Below, one piece after another: positions 8,367 through 16,842 of a stretch of 64,000 nucleotides of DNA. The notes beneath the pieces were generated by a model. That model was not told the DNA's origin. It ran no database searches and was given only the letters and a program-made list of their open reading frames with translations. Positions within the stretch are counted from its first letter, which is position 1. Each line of letters begins with the position of its first letter. Source of the stretch: Candidatus Melainabacteria bacterium (GTDB lineage Bacteria > Cyanobacteriota > Vampirovibrionia > Obscuribacterales > Obscuribacteraceae); NCBI GenBank assembly GCA_003153555.1, contig PLZS01000110.1, forward strand, positions 47,506-111,505, written 5' to 3'. The translations under genes and the position numbers were made by a program.

Positions 8367-9854
8367 TCAGACCGACTTCGGACTAGCCGGTAAAAAGATC
8401 GTAAATGTCGATCCTCGACCAAAGACTGATTCCACCTCGATTGTACCGTGGTGTCGAGCAACAATCTCACGCGTAATCGCCAATCCCAAACCAGTGCCAC
8501 CACTAGCTCGCGTCCGAGCTTTATCAGCCCGATAAAATCGTTCAAATATGTGTGGCAAGTCAGAAGAGTCAATTCCCACCCCGTTATCATGCACCTTTAT
8601 AGCAATTCGCTCATTGCCGGCAAGACGCGCTGTGACAGCTACAGTTCCTGCGGCCGGCGTGTAGTTAACAGCATTGGTGAGAATGTTGACGATGGCCCGC
8701 TGCAGTTGCAGAGCATTGCCTCGTATCGTCGCCGACTCAGGCTTGTCTTCTATACCGTCGTTATTAATCAACTCAACTTCTTTCTTAATAGCTTGAGGGC
8801 GAAGTTGTTCAACGGCATCATTGATTACCTGCACGATGTTGACGTCGTCGTGCCAATCGTCTTCGAGTCCGCCATCCAGCCTGCTGATGTCGAGCAAATC
8901 TCTTAATAGGCTTGTTTGCCGGTCCACAAGTCGCTCCAATGATGTAAGGAATTGCGGTCGCAATACAGGATCCTCACCCGCACCCGCCTGCAATGCTTCC
9001 ACGACCGAACCGATGGCCATCGTTGGCGTTTTAAGTTCATGGCTGGCATTGGCGATGAATTCTTGACGAAGACGTTCTTGCTCTCGCAATCGACCGATCA
9101 TCTGATTGAAGGAAAGGCCTAGTTCGCCGATTTCATCGCGCCGACCAACAGGCACGAATTCAGACATATCACCAGAAAGGGCGATGTTACGCGCCATAGC
9201 GCTCATTTCCTTAACCGGACGATTGACCCGCTTGGCCATCCACAAACTGATCAAAGTGGTGACCACTCCCGTTGCCAAGATTATTTTCAGGAAGACGTAC
9301 AAGTCATTGTTCAGTCGGCGCTCAATGTCGGTGAGTGGCACGCCCACTCGGATCACGCCTGTTGTATGTCCGGCAGCGCGAACAGGGTAGGCAATGTAGA
9401 ACCAATTGCTGTTTGTCTTATTCGATTTACGTTCATAAATGCCAACCACCCCAGCCAGAGCATCATTGATTTCTGACTGGTTAGAGATATTCTCCCCGCT
9501 TGGAGTGAGTGAGCTTCCTGGCCCACCGCCTGAATCAGCCAGAACGTGACCATCATCATTGACGACTGTAATAGACACTCCCAGTTTGTTAGCGTGCCTA
9601 TCTACCGCCATTTTGATTCTATTTCGAGATTTTTCCGAATCGAGCGCCAGGTCGTTATCAATTTCAAGGGCTAAATTTACCGCTTCAACCTCAAGCGAGT
9701 TGCGCAAGTCGTTGATCGATTCAGACTTGATCATGAACAAAGCCCAGATGCTGACTGCGAAAAGCGCGATCGTAACCAACGATATGTAAGTGACCAACAG
9801 TTGGTTAGCAAGACTTCGGAAGAGCCATTGATAAATGTTTTTGAAAAATCCCAT
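8367..9854 (-). CDS. Membrane sensor histidine kinase, PhoR-like
   Basis: A complete 495-residue transmembrane kinase. Segments: TM1 about 19-41, an extracytoplasmic sensor of about 145 residues (PhoR/double-CACHE-like layout, inferred), TM2 about 187-206, HAMP about 207-260, HisKA with the phosphoryl-acceptor H272 in ANASHELKTP, and HATPase with ILTNAVNYTP (N box), VHDNGVGI (G1), HIFERFYRAD (F box) and GGTGLGLAI (G2). All catalytic boxes are intact. It should phosphorylate a response regulator in response to an envelope signal. No regulator gene is adjacent; the only OmpR-type regulator in the window is at 27.4 kb. It has the PhoR/ResE look but the signal is unknown. Confidence 0.93.
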   Translation of the reverse strand: MGFFKNIYQWLFRSLANQLLVTYISLVTIALFAVSIWALFMIKSESINDLRNSLEVEAVNLALEIDNDLALDSEKSRNRIKMAVDRHANKLGVSITVVNDDGHVLADSGGGPGSSLTPSGENISNQSEINDALAGVVGIYERKSNKTNSNWFYIAYPVRAAGHTTGVIRVGVPLTDIERRLNNDLYVFLKIILATGVVTTLISLWMAKRVNRPVKEMSAMARNIALSGDMSEFVPVGRRDEIGELGLSFNQMIGRLREQERLRQEFIANASHELKTPTMAIGSVVEALQAGAGEDPVLRPQFLTSLERLVDRQTSLLRDLLDISRLDGGLEDDWHDDVNIVQVINDAVEQLRPQAIKKEVELINNDGIEDKPESATIRGNALQLQRAIVNILTNAVNYTPAAGTVAVTARLAGNERIAIKVHDNGVGIDSSDLPHIFERFYRADKARTRASGGTGLGLAITREIVARHHGTIEVESVFGRGSTFTIFLPASPKSV

Positions 9855-10069
9855 TTAAATCTCTCTTGCCCTCTGACGCTATTTCATCATTTTCCTCATT
9901 CATTTTCACCATACATGGCTATGATTCCTGTATGGTCATATTGAGCGCGTTGGCGAGAGTGTTTAAGACAAATAGATATTTCTATGCCAAACTACACTAC
10001 TGATTTCCGCATAACTGCGAATTGGTTCGAAAGCTTTGAGAACCATCCAATCTGGAGGTCCATTCCAAA

Positions 10070-10393
10070 ATGTCTGCTGTTGTGAACGTAACCGATACAA
10101 CCTTCGAACAAGAAGTCCTGAAGGCAGAAGTCCCTGTACTCGTTGACTTCTGGGCACCGTGGTGTGGTCCGTGCAAGGCGGTAGCACCGGTGGTTGAAGA
10201 TCTCTCAAAAGAATATGAAGGGCGACTCAAAGTAGTCAAACTGAATACAGACGAGAATCCGAAAACGGCGCAAGCCTACACCATCCGTGGTATTCCAAGT
10301 CTCTACTTGTTTAAGAGTGGACAGGTTGTCGAGCAGGTCGTTGGCGCAGTGCCTAAGTCGACTCTGGCGTCAGCAATCAACAAGCACGTCTAA
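10070..10393 (+). CDS. trxA: Thioredoxin
   Basis: Classic 107-residue cytoplasmic thioredoxin, a dithiol reductant for enzymes such as ribonucleotide reductase and peroxiredoxins. The active site WCGPC sits in VDFWAPWCGPCKAVAP, and the cis-proline segment is IRGIPSLYLFKSG. Length and motifs are fully standard. The ATG follows TCTGGAGG. It is the first of several plus-strand genes up to 16 kb, which include a thioredoxin fold with a changed active site. Confidence 0.96.
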   Translation: MSAVVNVTDTTFEQEVLKAEVPVLVDFWAPWCGPCKAVAPVVEDLSKEYEGRLKVVKLNTDENPKTAQAYTIRGIPSLYLFKSGQVVEQVVGAVPKSTLASAINKHV

Positions 10394-10727
10394 CCCAAGT
10401 GGCTATCACGGTTCTGCCGTGGATACCAATGCGCTTTTCTGCGAGTATTGCGTACTAACTTTTGACGCACGAATAGGCGACAAGGCACATCTTCGGATTG
10501 CTCTGCGGCAAAATTCGCCCACGGATTTCCTATTGGCAATAGCTACAAGATGCTTTTGGCGCAATCAGTTCTATAGAGGATATCTACAAGAAGTACTTCG
10601 TCTTCTATAATTGCGCTCGACGATCATGAAATACTCGCTGATGAGCTAGGCATTTATGGACGGAATCGAACTGTAGGTCGGTTTCACAGGCGATTACTAT
10701 TAATAGGGACTCTGAAAAGGAGAATAT
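10394..10727 (+). other. Intergenic region before the FAS1 gene
   Basis: About 330 bp without a convincing gene, RNA or terminator. Only the ribosome-binding site of the next gene (AAGGAG, seven bases before its ATG) is clear. Confidence 0.5.
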
Positions 10728-11291
10728 ATGCGATTCGGATTACTCAGTTGCGCGGCAGTTGCCGTCTCTCTTGCGAGCATGACGATGGCTCAACCAAGCG
10801 GTGCCCATAACACAGGCAAAAAACATCATCATCACGGTGCCTGTGCAAGCAAATCGTGTTCAAGCAAGTCTTGCAGCGCAAAAGGTGGAACCATTGTGGC
10901 AGTTGCGGCCAGTGCAGGCACATTCAAGGAACTATTGAGCCAGTTGGAAGCTGCAGGCTTAGTCGGCACCTTGAAAGGAGCCGGTCCATTCACAGTTTTC
11001 GCACCAAATGACACCGCTTTCGCACACTCACGTTCACTCGATAAACTCAGTGGTAACAAGGAAAAACTTTCCAACGTCTTGAAATACCATGTTGTCAAAG
11101 GGAAATACTCATCTGAAGATCTCGCATCCAAGCGTTCATTAACAACTCTGGAAGGCGAGTCCTTGATGATTAACGCCAAAGACGGCAAAGTTATCGTTGA
11201 CGGCGCTCTCGTCATCACACCCGATATCAAAGCGAGCAACGGCGTAATTCATGTAATCGACGCAGTTCTCGTGCCAGAACGCGGCAAATAA
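10728..11291 (+). CDS. Secreted fasciclin (FAS1) domain protein
   Basis: 187 residues: signal peptide (MRFGLLSCAAVAVSLASM, cleavage near MAQPS), then a short His/Cys linker with HHHH and four cysteines (GACASKSCSSKSCSAKGG), then one FAS1 domain. FAS1 marks are the opening AGTFKELLSQLEAAGL, the H1 motif FTVFAPNDTAF, YHVVKGKY, and the H2-like end NGVIHVIDAVLVP. FAS1 domains mediate adhesion or bind small ligands outside the cytoplasm. The His/Cys linker could bind a metal or form disulfides; that is inference. A strong ribosome-binding site precedes the start and a clear terminator follows at 11399. Confidence 0.9.
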   Translation: MRFGLLSCAAVAVSLASMTMAQPSGAHNTGKKHHHHGACASKSCSSKSCSAKGGTIVAVAASAGTFKELLSQLEAAGLVGTLKGAGPFTVFAPNDTAFAHSRSLDKLSGNKEKLSNVLKYHVVKGKYSSEDLASKRSLTTLEGESLMINAKDGKVIVDGALVITPDIKASNGVIHVIDAVLVPERGK

Positions 11292-11398
11292 GCAAAGAAA
11301 GCGAAGCGCAACGCGCTAGCATCCAGTTTGCATAGAAAGACGAAGGTCTGATGCAGGAACGCTTTCTGTCGAGTCGCTTAAATTTAGATAACTGAACG

Positions 11399-11435
11399 GC
11401 CTACCTGTGCCAATATATAGGTAGGCTGTTTTTTT
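11399..11435 (+). terminator. Intrinsic terminator after the FAS1 gene
   Basis: Perfect 8-bp stem GCCTACCT/AGGTAGGC with a 12-nt loop, followed by TG and a run of seven T. It lies 107 bp after the FAS1 stop, so the next gene needs its own promoter or read-through. Confidence 0.85.
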
Positions 11436-11449
11436 GGGGCTACGCGACG

Positions 11450-11968
11450 ATGCCATTTAGAGAAATGTTGATCGCCTTCTTCGTCATTTTAGGCGTGGGA
11501 GCTTTCGTTAACGGAATGCCGCGCGATGAAGATCCGATGCGAGAGGCGATGTCCGATGTCCAACAACCTGGTTCGTCTTCTTCAAGTAAGCAGCAGAAAA
11601 CGCTTTTGGAGAGCCCGCTGATTGCAGTCGGCACCGATGACAATTTCAATGAAGAGGTTCTGTCTTCGAAAAAACCAGTGCTAGTCGAGTTTTACGTCGA
11701 CAGCGATCCGCACTGCAACAACATGGCGCCCATAATTGCCGACATTGCCAACACTTTCCAAGGCAGCCTAAAGGTCGTCAAAGTCGACCTTATGAACAAT
11801 CCTGTCCTGTTCAAACGCTATGAAGTTGGACAAATGCCAGGTCTGATTATTTTCAAGAACGGAATCAAGATGCAAGCTCTGGCTGGAGAAATGACAGGTA
11901 CCGACCTGACAGATTTTCTCGCCCGGCACAACATCAAACCAAGCGCAACGAATCCGCCAGCCGGCTAA
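11450..11968 (+). CDS. Membrane-anchored thioredoxin-fold protein with a monothiol active site
   Basis: 172 residues. The N-terminal hydrophobic segment (about 6-22, MLIAFFVILGVGAFVNG) is a likely membrane anchor; a Ser-rich linker follows, then a thioredoxin fold (about 60-165). Alignment by eye to the nearby TrxA puts S-D-P-H-C where TrxA has W-C-G-P-C: the first cysteine is Asp, the second remains (C89). The rest of the fold is kept: VEFYVDS, KVVKVDLMNNPVL, GQMPGLIIFKNG (cis-Pro). It therefore cannot do normal dithiol exchange; a chaperone, binding or monothiol role is possible. The start lies 14 bp after a terminator. Its anchor resembles that of the small protein at 12372. Confidence 0.85.
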   Translation: MPFREMLIAFFVILGVGAFVNGMPRDEDPMREAMSDVQQPGSSSSSKQQKTLLESPLIAVGTDDNFNEEVLSSKKPVLVEFYVDSDPHCNNMAPIIADIANTFQGSLKVVKVDLMNNPVLFKRYEVGQMPGLIIFKNGIKMQALAGEMTGTDLTDFLARHNIKPSATNPPAG

Positions 11969-12371
11969 ACAAGGGCTGTGATCAGAATCGGGCACAAATT
12001 GAACTGCTCGCTGGAACGTGACTGTCCACAGTCTCCCATAATCACAAATCGAGGCGGGACGGAGTCCTGCGCTCCATTTCGAATGTGGTTAAGCACCGAA
12101 TATGGCATCACCTGGTTTAAGTAACAGCTGATGATGCTGCCAAATCGTCACTGGCGCATAATTTTTGAGCTTTTTAGCGGCTCTTGCAGTACACTTTTAT
12201 TATTAAGAAGGCTTAAGCTGGCTGGTTTCGCAGTCACCGCCCTGGTCAGCAACTCACGGCTGGGGTTTACCCTGAGAGCCATTCCGTGTAAAGCAATTGG
12301 ACTGTCCGTGACAACTCAAGATAAAATAAGTATCAGCAGAAGCCGTCACTTCCTATCTCAGTGAATAACCA
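11969..12371 (+). other. Intergenic region containing a BIME-like repeat
   Basis: About 400 bp. The first part holds the repeat at 12011-12079. The remainder, 12080-12371, shows no convincing gene or terminator; it may carry the promoter of the small membrane protein and protease genes that follow. Confidence 0.5.
12011..12079 (-). repeat. BIME-like dispersed repeat, copy A
   Basis: On the minus strand it reads GGAGCGC, a palindrome (AGGACTCC/GTCCCGC region), a spacer CCTCGATTTGTGATTAT, a second palindrome (GACTGT/ACAGTC), then CGTTCC. It matches copy B at 16188 over about 67 bp with few differences, in opposite orientation. Confidence 0.8.
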
Positions 12372-12623
12372 ATGAAAGACTACCTCATCGCCTTTTTTGT
12401 CGTACTAGCCATCAGTTGCTTCTTAAATGGTGGGGGCATACCACAAGCGCTTCCGGTCGGAATTATGGGAGTTTCAGATACGACTAGCGGAGCCAAACGG
12501 GCTGACGGGCAGATACCAGAAGTGAATTTTACCGATGCCAGTGCAAATGCTACTCAGCTTACCAAAATCGACGATTCAGACCATCGTGAATCAAGTCACT
12601 CACAGAATGGCAGCAACTTTTAG
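12372..12623 (+). CDS. Small membrane-anchored protein
   Basis: 83 residues: one N-terminal membrane segment (YLIAFFVVLAISCFLNG) and a polar, likely unstructured tail rich in Ser, Asp and Asn. No family recognised. The anchor resembles that of the thioredoxin-fold protein at 11450 (LIAFFVxL...F-x-N-G in both), suggesting a shared origin or shared targeting; the tail has no thioredoxin fold. Its stop is 25 bp before the triple-AAA protease start, so the two are probably co-transcribed and it may be a partner or adaptor of that protease (inference). Confidence 0.6.
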   Translation: MKDYLIAFFVVLAISCFLNGGGIPQALPVGIMGVSDTTSGAKRADGQIPEVNFTDASANATQLTKIDDSDHRESSHSQNGSNF

Positions 12624-12648
12624 AACGAAGAAAAGGGGATAACCGAAA

Positions 12649-15600
12649 ATGAAAAAATGGGCACGCTGGACTCTTTTACTTCTTTGGACGCTGCTCCTGC
12701 TGGGTACTTCGACGTTTTGGAATCCTTTTACATCGTTTCCAGCGCTCCTGAAGTACTCGGTCATATCCGCATTCGGCGCCATGGTGTTTGGTGCGCTGAT
12801 GATAATCATGCAGTTCTACATCATGATCAAGGTCCTCTTTCCACTGCCTCCCAGAGCTGATGCGAAGGCACCGAAAGGGTTCTGGCGCACGATGTTGCCT
12901 TTTCTATTTTTGCAGCCTTCAATCAGCCCTAAGGCTCCTCAGACACTCGATACCGTAATCGGAAACGAAGCTGCCAAACAAGAAATTCGCGAAGTCATCG
13001 ACATGCTCGCTCACCCGGAGCACTACGTGAAATCAGGCGCAGAAGTTCCAAAAGGCATGCTTTTCATTGGACCTCCGGGCGTTGGTAAAACTCTTTATGC
13101 GCGGGCAATCGCCAATGAAGTCGGCATCCCATTCTATGTCTTGGAAGGATCAAGCGTTAGTGGATTGATCATGGGCTTGGGTGTGCTCAAGCTGAAAACA
13201 TTGTTTGCACGATTGAAGAGACACGGCAAAGCGATCTTGTTCATTGATGAAATCGACTCGATGGCGGCCCGCCGTCAAGGCGACCGCGGCTTTGGCGGAC
13301 AGTCCGACATGAACATGACGCTCAACACTTTGTTGACGGAAATGGATGGATTCCACAGCACAAATCTGCTTATTATCGGTGCCACCAATAATGATGGCAT
13401 CTTGGATCCAGCTTTGATGCGGGCTGGTCGTATGGATAGAAGAATCTACTTCCAGTCCCCATCGCCTGAAGAACGCAGACAAATTTTCCAATACTACTTG
13501 GACAAAGTTTTGCACGCTCCAGATGTGGATCTCGACGAGATCATGATGCTCACATCGAACTATTCACCTGCTGAAATTGCCAACGTGGTTAACGAAGCCG
13601 CATTGATTGGGCTGAGACCTGGTGGACCAAACCATGTCACAACAGAGACCTTGAAACAAGCGTTAGACCGAGTCGCAGTTGGTCTCGAACGAACTTTAGT
13701 CGGTTCTGGATTGGAAATCCAAAACGCGGATCCAACAATCCGACTTTCACATGTCGTTGGCATCGACGATGTAAAACAGGAGTTGTCCGAGGTCGTAGAT
13801 TTCTTGCAGCATGGTGATGAACTGCGCATGATTGGTGCCAAAATTCCCACCGGAATTCTTCTGGTGGGACCACCAGGCGTTGGTAAAACCATGCTGGCAA
13901 AAGCGATTGCCAACGAGGCAGGTGTACCATTCTATGGACTGTCAGCCAGCTACTTAGGCGGTGCCGATGGCGGAGCAGGAAGAATTCGCGCTCTCTATCA
14001 GCAAGCTCGTAAGAACCCTGCTTCGATAGTCTTTATCGATGAGATAGACGCCATTGGCGGAACCATGTCAGAAGCGGGTAGCCAACGAACAAGCAGCTTA
14101 AATCAAATCTTGGTTGAGTTGGATGGCTTTTCACGCAGCAACGTGATCACCATCGGTGCTACCAACAATGAGCAAAGTTTAGATCCTGCTTTCATGCGTA
14201 GCGGCCGATTCGACCGAAAAGTCTATGTGACGCTGCCTGACGCTCCGGCAAGAAAAATCATCTTCACTCAATACTTGAAGACGATCAAACTAGCTTCCGA
14301 ACCCGATCTGGAAAAGCTAGCCAAACAGACAACCAATTTCTCTGGCGCCGATATCGCGGCTGCTGTAAACGAAGCCGCAATCCTGGCCGTGCGCTATAAG
14401 AAGAAGCACGTCGAAGAGTCAGACCTCGAAGAAGCGGTAGAAAGAATTTCGGTGACTGCGGGACACAAGCTAAACACGCATGGCATGAACATGTCACGCG
14501 TTCCCGATATCGATGTTCGACTATCAGACCTGAAAGGAATGGAAGAAGCAAAAGCAGAAGCAGCAGAAGTTGTCGCACTTCTGAAGCATGCGGATCGAGT
14601 TCAAGCGTCCGGCTTGAAAGCGCCGAAGGGCGTGCTACTTGTCGGCCGACCAGGAACGGGAAAAACCATGCTGGCTAAAGCAATTGCTAACGAAGCCGGC
14701 GTCCCATTCTATTCGTTATCGGGAGGAGATTTCCAGTCCATGTGGGCGGGAGTGGGCTCGAACAGAGTTCGCGCTGTCTATGAACAAGCGCGTCGTGGTG
14801 GCAAGCCGTGCATCGTGTTTATCGACGAAATCGATGCGATTGGCAGTAAACGCGGAGTGGATAGAGGCGGCGGGGCAATTCAAGATTCAAACAAAACCTT
14901 AAACCAATTGCTTGTTGAAATGGACGGATTTGGTAAGCACAAAGTACTCACCATAGGTGCCACTAACCACCCTCAGCTGCTCGACGGTGCGTTGCTTAGA
15001 CCAGGCAGGTTTGATCGCCGAATTGATGTTCCATTGCCAAACCTGGAAGGTCGCGAGGCCATTCTGCAAAGCTATCTGAAAAAGACAAAAGCAGATGAGT
15101 CTGTAAATCCTCTCGACATTGCCAGAATGACCGTAATGAGTGCCGGAGCTGATTTAGCTAACATCGTGAATGAAGCTGGATTGATCGCAATCCGAGATGG
15201 CAAAGTGGAAATTTCTCAAGGTGATTTGTTCCAAGCTGTCCAAAGAGTTCGCTTCGGGATGCAATACAGTCGCCACATTCTTGTGGATGAACTCCATGCA
15301 ACTGCGTATCACGAAGCTGGACACACAATGGTTTGCTACTACCGCAACCGGCGTGACCGAATCCAGGTTGTTACGGTGGTGCCACGAGGTGGAGCCTTAG
15401 GTTACATGTGGCCTGTTGAGAAAGAAGACTATGTTCAACAAAACAAACAGGAATACATCGTTGACATCGAGGTCTCGCTTGGAGGCATGGCGGCGGAACA
15501 CGTCTACATGGACACAACCACATCCGGTGTCTCATCAGATTTGAACCATGTTGGACATCTCGCACACTCAATGATTAGAGAGTGGGGAATGGGGTCGTTT

Positions 15601-16074
15601 AAGTTCAACACTTCCGCAGCCTTTGAATCCAGAGGACCATGGAAAGAAGAGCGGGACGCATCCTCCGAAACCAATCGTGACATTGAACTAGAAATCAAAC
15701 AGCTAGTTGATGGTTGTCTAGACAACGTCACCAACTTGATCAAATCGAAGCGACCTCAACTAGACAAACTTGCTTTAGCGTTAGTCGAAAAAGAAACTCT
15801 GTACTTTGCGGATATCGCGGCAATCCTTGAACCTGAACGTTCGAGACAAGACATTCAACGCGAAATTGACTTGTTAGGAAGTCGCAAGCTTGTCGGTAAA
15901 GCACCGGTAATTGACCTCGATAATTTCGGCGGTTGGGCATTGCCTGGTGTTGGCGGCGCTGGCGGATCTAATCCTGGAAGTCCCGGTAGCAGCACCAACA
16001 ATAGGTCGCCTCAAAACAAAGAGCTTCCTTTTGAGGAAGACGAAGGTAACACCTGGATTCAAAGTAAGGAGTGA
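12649..16074 (+). CDS. FtsH-like membrane metalloprotease with three AAA+ modules
   Basis: 1141 residues against roughly 600-700 for ordinary FtsH. Order: two membrane segments (about 5-25 and 38-63) with almost no periplasmic loop; AAA+ module 1 (Walker A GPPGVGKT at 141); module 2 (GPPGVGKT at 407); module 3 (GRPGTGKT at 666); M41 zinc protease (HEAGH at 888-892, third ligand probably D964 in SGVSSDLNHV); Gly/Pro/Asn-rich tail. All three modules keep Walker B (FIDEID) and second-region-of-homology arginines (AGRMDRR, SGRFDRK, PGRFDRR), so all may hydrolyse ATP. The pore-loop site is FtsH-like only in module 3 (SMWAGVG, Trp for the usual Phe); modules 1 and 2 differ. FtsH extracts and degrades membrane and misfolded proteins. 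The gene follows a small membrane protein by 25 bp and ends in a strong terminator. Confidence 0.92.
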   Translation: MKKWARWTLLLLWTLLLLGTSTFWNPFTSFPALLKYSVISAFGAMVFGALMIIMQFYIMIKVLFPLPPRADAKAPKGFWRTMLPFLFLQPSISPKAPQTLDTVIGNEAAKQEIREVIDMLAHPEHYVKSGAEVPKGMLFIGPPGVGKTLYARAIANEVGIPFYVLEGSSVSGLIMGLGVLKLKTLFARLKRHGKAILFIDEIDSMAARRQGDRGFGGQSDMNMTLNTLLTEMDGFHSTNLLIIGATNNDGILDPALMRAGRMDRRIYFQSPSPEERRQIFQYYLDKVLHAPDVDLDEIMMLTSNYSPAEIANVVNEAALIGLRPGGPNHVTTETLKQALDRVAVGLERTLVGSGLEIQNADPTIRLSHVVGIDDVKQELSEVVDFLQHGDELRMIGAKIPTGILLVGPPGVGKTMLAKAIANEAGVPFYGLSASYLGGADGGAGRIRALYQQARKNPASIVFIDEIDAIGGTMSEAGSQRTSSLNQILVELDGFSRSNVITIGATNNEQSLDPAFMRSGRFDRKVYVTLPDAPARKIIFTQYLKTIKLASEPDLEKLAKQTTNFSGADIAAAVNEAAILAVRYKKKHVEESDLEEAVERISVTAGHKLNTHGMNMSRVPDIDVRLSDLKGMEEAKAEAAEVVALLKHADRVQASGLKAPKGVLLVGRPGTGKTMLAKAIANEAGVPFYSLSGGDFQSMWAGVGSNRVRAVYEQARRGGKPCIVFIDEIDAIGSKRGVDRGGGAIQDSNKTLNQLLVEMDGFGKHKVLTIGATNHPQLLDGALLRPGRFDRRIDVPLPNLEGREAILQSYLKKTKADESVNPLDIARMTVMSAGADLANIVNEAGLIAIRDGKVEISQGDLFQAVQRVRFGMQYSRHILVDELHATAYHEAGHTMVCYYRNRRDRIQVVTVVPRGGALGYMWPVEKEDYVQQNKQEYIVDIEVSLGGMAAEHVYMDTTTSGVSSDLNHVGHLAHSMIREWGMGSFKFNTSAAFESRGPWKEERDASSETNRDIELEIKQLVDGCLDNVTNLIKSKRPQLDKLALALVEKETLYFADIAAILEPERSRQDIQREIDLLGSRKLVGKAPVIDLDNFGGWALPGVGGAGGSNPGSPGSSTNNRSPQNKELPFEEDEGNTWIQSKE

Positions 16075-16099
16075 AATCCGTACTTTAGGCAGCTAATAG

Positions 16100-16131
16100 A
16101 AAGGGGGGATCGTTTAGGCGATCCCCCTTTT
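16100..16131 (+). terminator. Intrinsic terminator after the triple-AAA protease
   Basis: Stem AAAGGGGGATCG-type/CGATCCCCCTTTT of about 12 bp with a six-base loop (TTTAGG), ending in four T. It begins 25 bp after the protease stop codon. Confidence 0.9.
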
Positions 16132-16187
16132 CAGTTTGAAACAGGATGTATTTACCGCCAACTAGAAGTGTCGCGGGCTCATTCAAA

Positions 16188-16254
16188 ATGGAGCGCGGGA
16201 CTCCAGTCCCGCCTCGATTCGTGGCTATAGGGGACTGTGGACAGTCGCGCTCCC
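16188..16254 (+). repeat. BIME-like dispersed repeat, copy B
   Basis: Two back-to-back palindromes (CGGGACT..AGTCCCG and GACTGT..ACAGTC) flanked outward by GGAGCGC and GCGCTCC, with spacer CCTCGATTCGTGGCTATAGG. It lies between convergent genes, 3 bp beyond the stop of the next minus-strand gene, and is the reverse-oriented partner of copy A. Confidence 0.82.
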
Positions 16255-16257
16255 AAA

Positions 16258-16623
16258 TTAACGGTGCAACAAGCTATCGATCTGCAAATGAAATGCAGGA
16301 ACGAATGCGTAAAGTGCAATTACAACAACGATAGCGAGCAGGGCAAGCACCGCAAGGATCGTAGACATGTTTGCCCCAACTTCTTCTTGACCGTTGAAAT
16401 AGGGCTCTTGGTAATACTGCTGATCGTATTGCGAGCCATTTCTTTTAGCCGCAGCAGATGCTGATGGCGAGTTCTCTCGAAAATAATCTCTACTCGCCGT
16501 TTCTGGCGTGGGATTTTGGATGCCGAGATACCCGTTGTCCAAATCGGTGGGATCTATTCTAGTTCCATAGCGAAAGGACCGTGATCTTCCAAATCCAATC
16601 AAATCAAATATTAGATCGAACAT
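16258..16623 (-). CDS. Hypothetical protein with one C-terminal membrane segment
   Basis: 121 residues. The first 80 are polar, rich in Arg, Ser, Asn and Tyr (NGSQYDQQYYQEPYFNG), with a likely disordered middle. A single strong membrane segment (about 86-109) lies near the end, followed by a short tail, as in a tail-anchored protein. Family unknown. It converges on the protease gene with a terminator and a repeat in between. Confidence 0.5.
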   Translation of the reverse strand: MFDLIFDLIGFGRSRSFRYGTRIDPTDLDNGYLGIQNPTPETASRDYFRENSPSASAAAKRNGSQYDQQYYQEPYFNGQEEVGANMSTILAVLALLAIVVVIALYAFVPAFHLQIDSLLHR

Positions 16624-16842
16624 TAGGTGCCCCTGTAGTAGCTAATACGACCATGCTATCAACTATATGATAACCGCTCGACTTTCTTAATCAATTTCCA
16701 AGATGATGTTGTTCCTGTGGCTATTTTTGCCCAAGTCGTAAGCAGCACTCTCATCAGTCTCGCCGAATAAGCTGTCGCGAATAGGTTTTTTGTTTTGCAC
16801 ATGTTGAGATGTATTTGGTGCTTCCGTATCCAGTAGTTGAGA

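Noticed and set aside
12131..12364. 77-codon frame before the small membrane protein
   Set aside because: Non-coding look, rich in Leu/Arg/Ser/Cys with no start signal.
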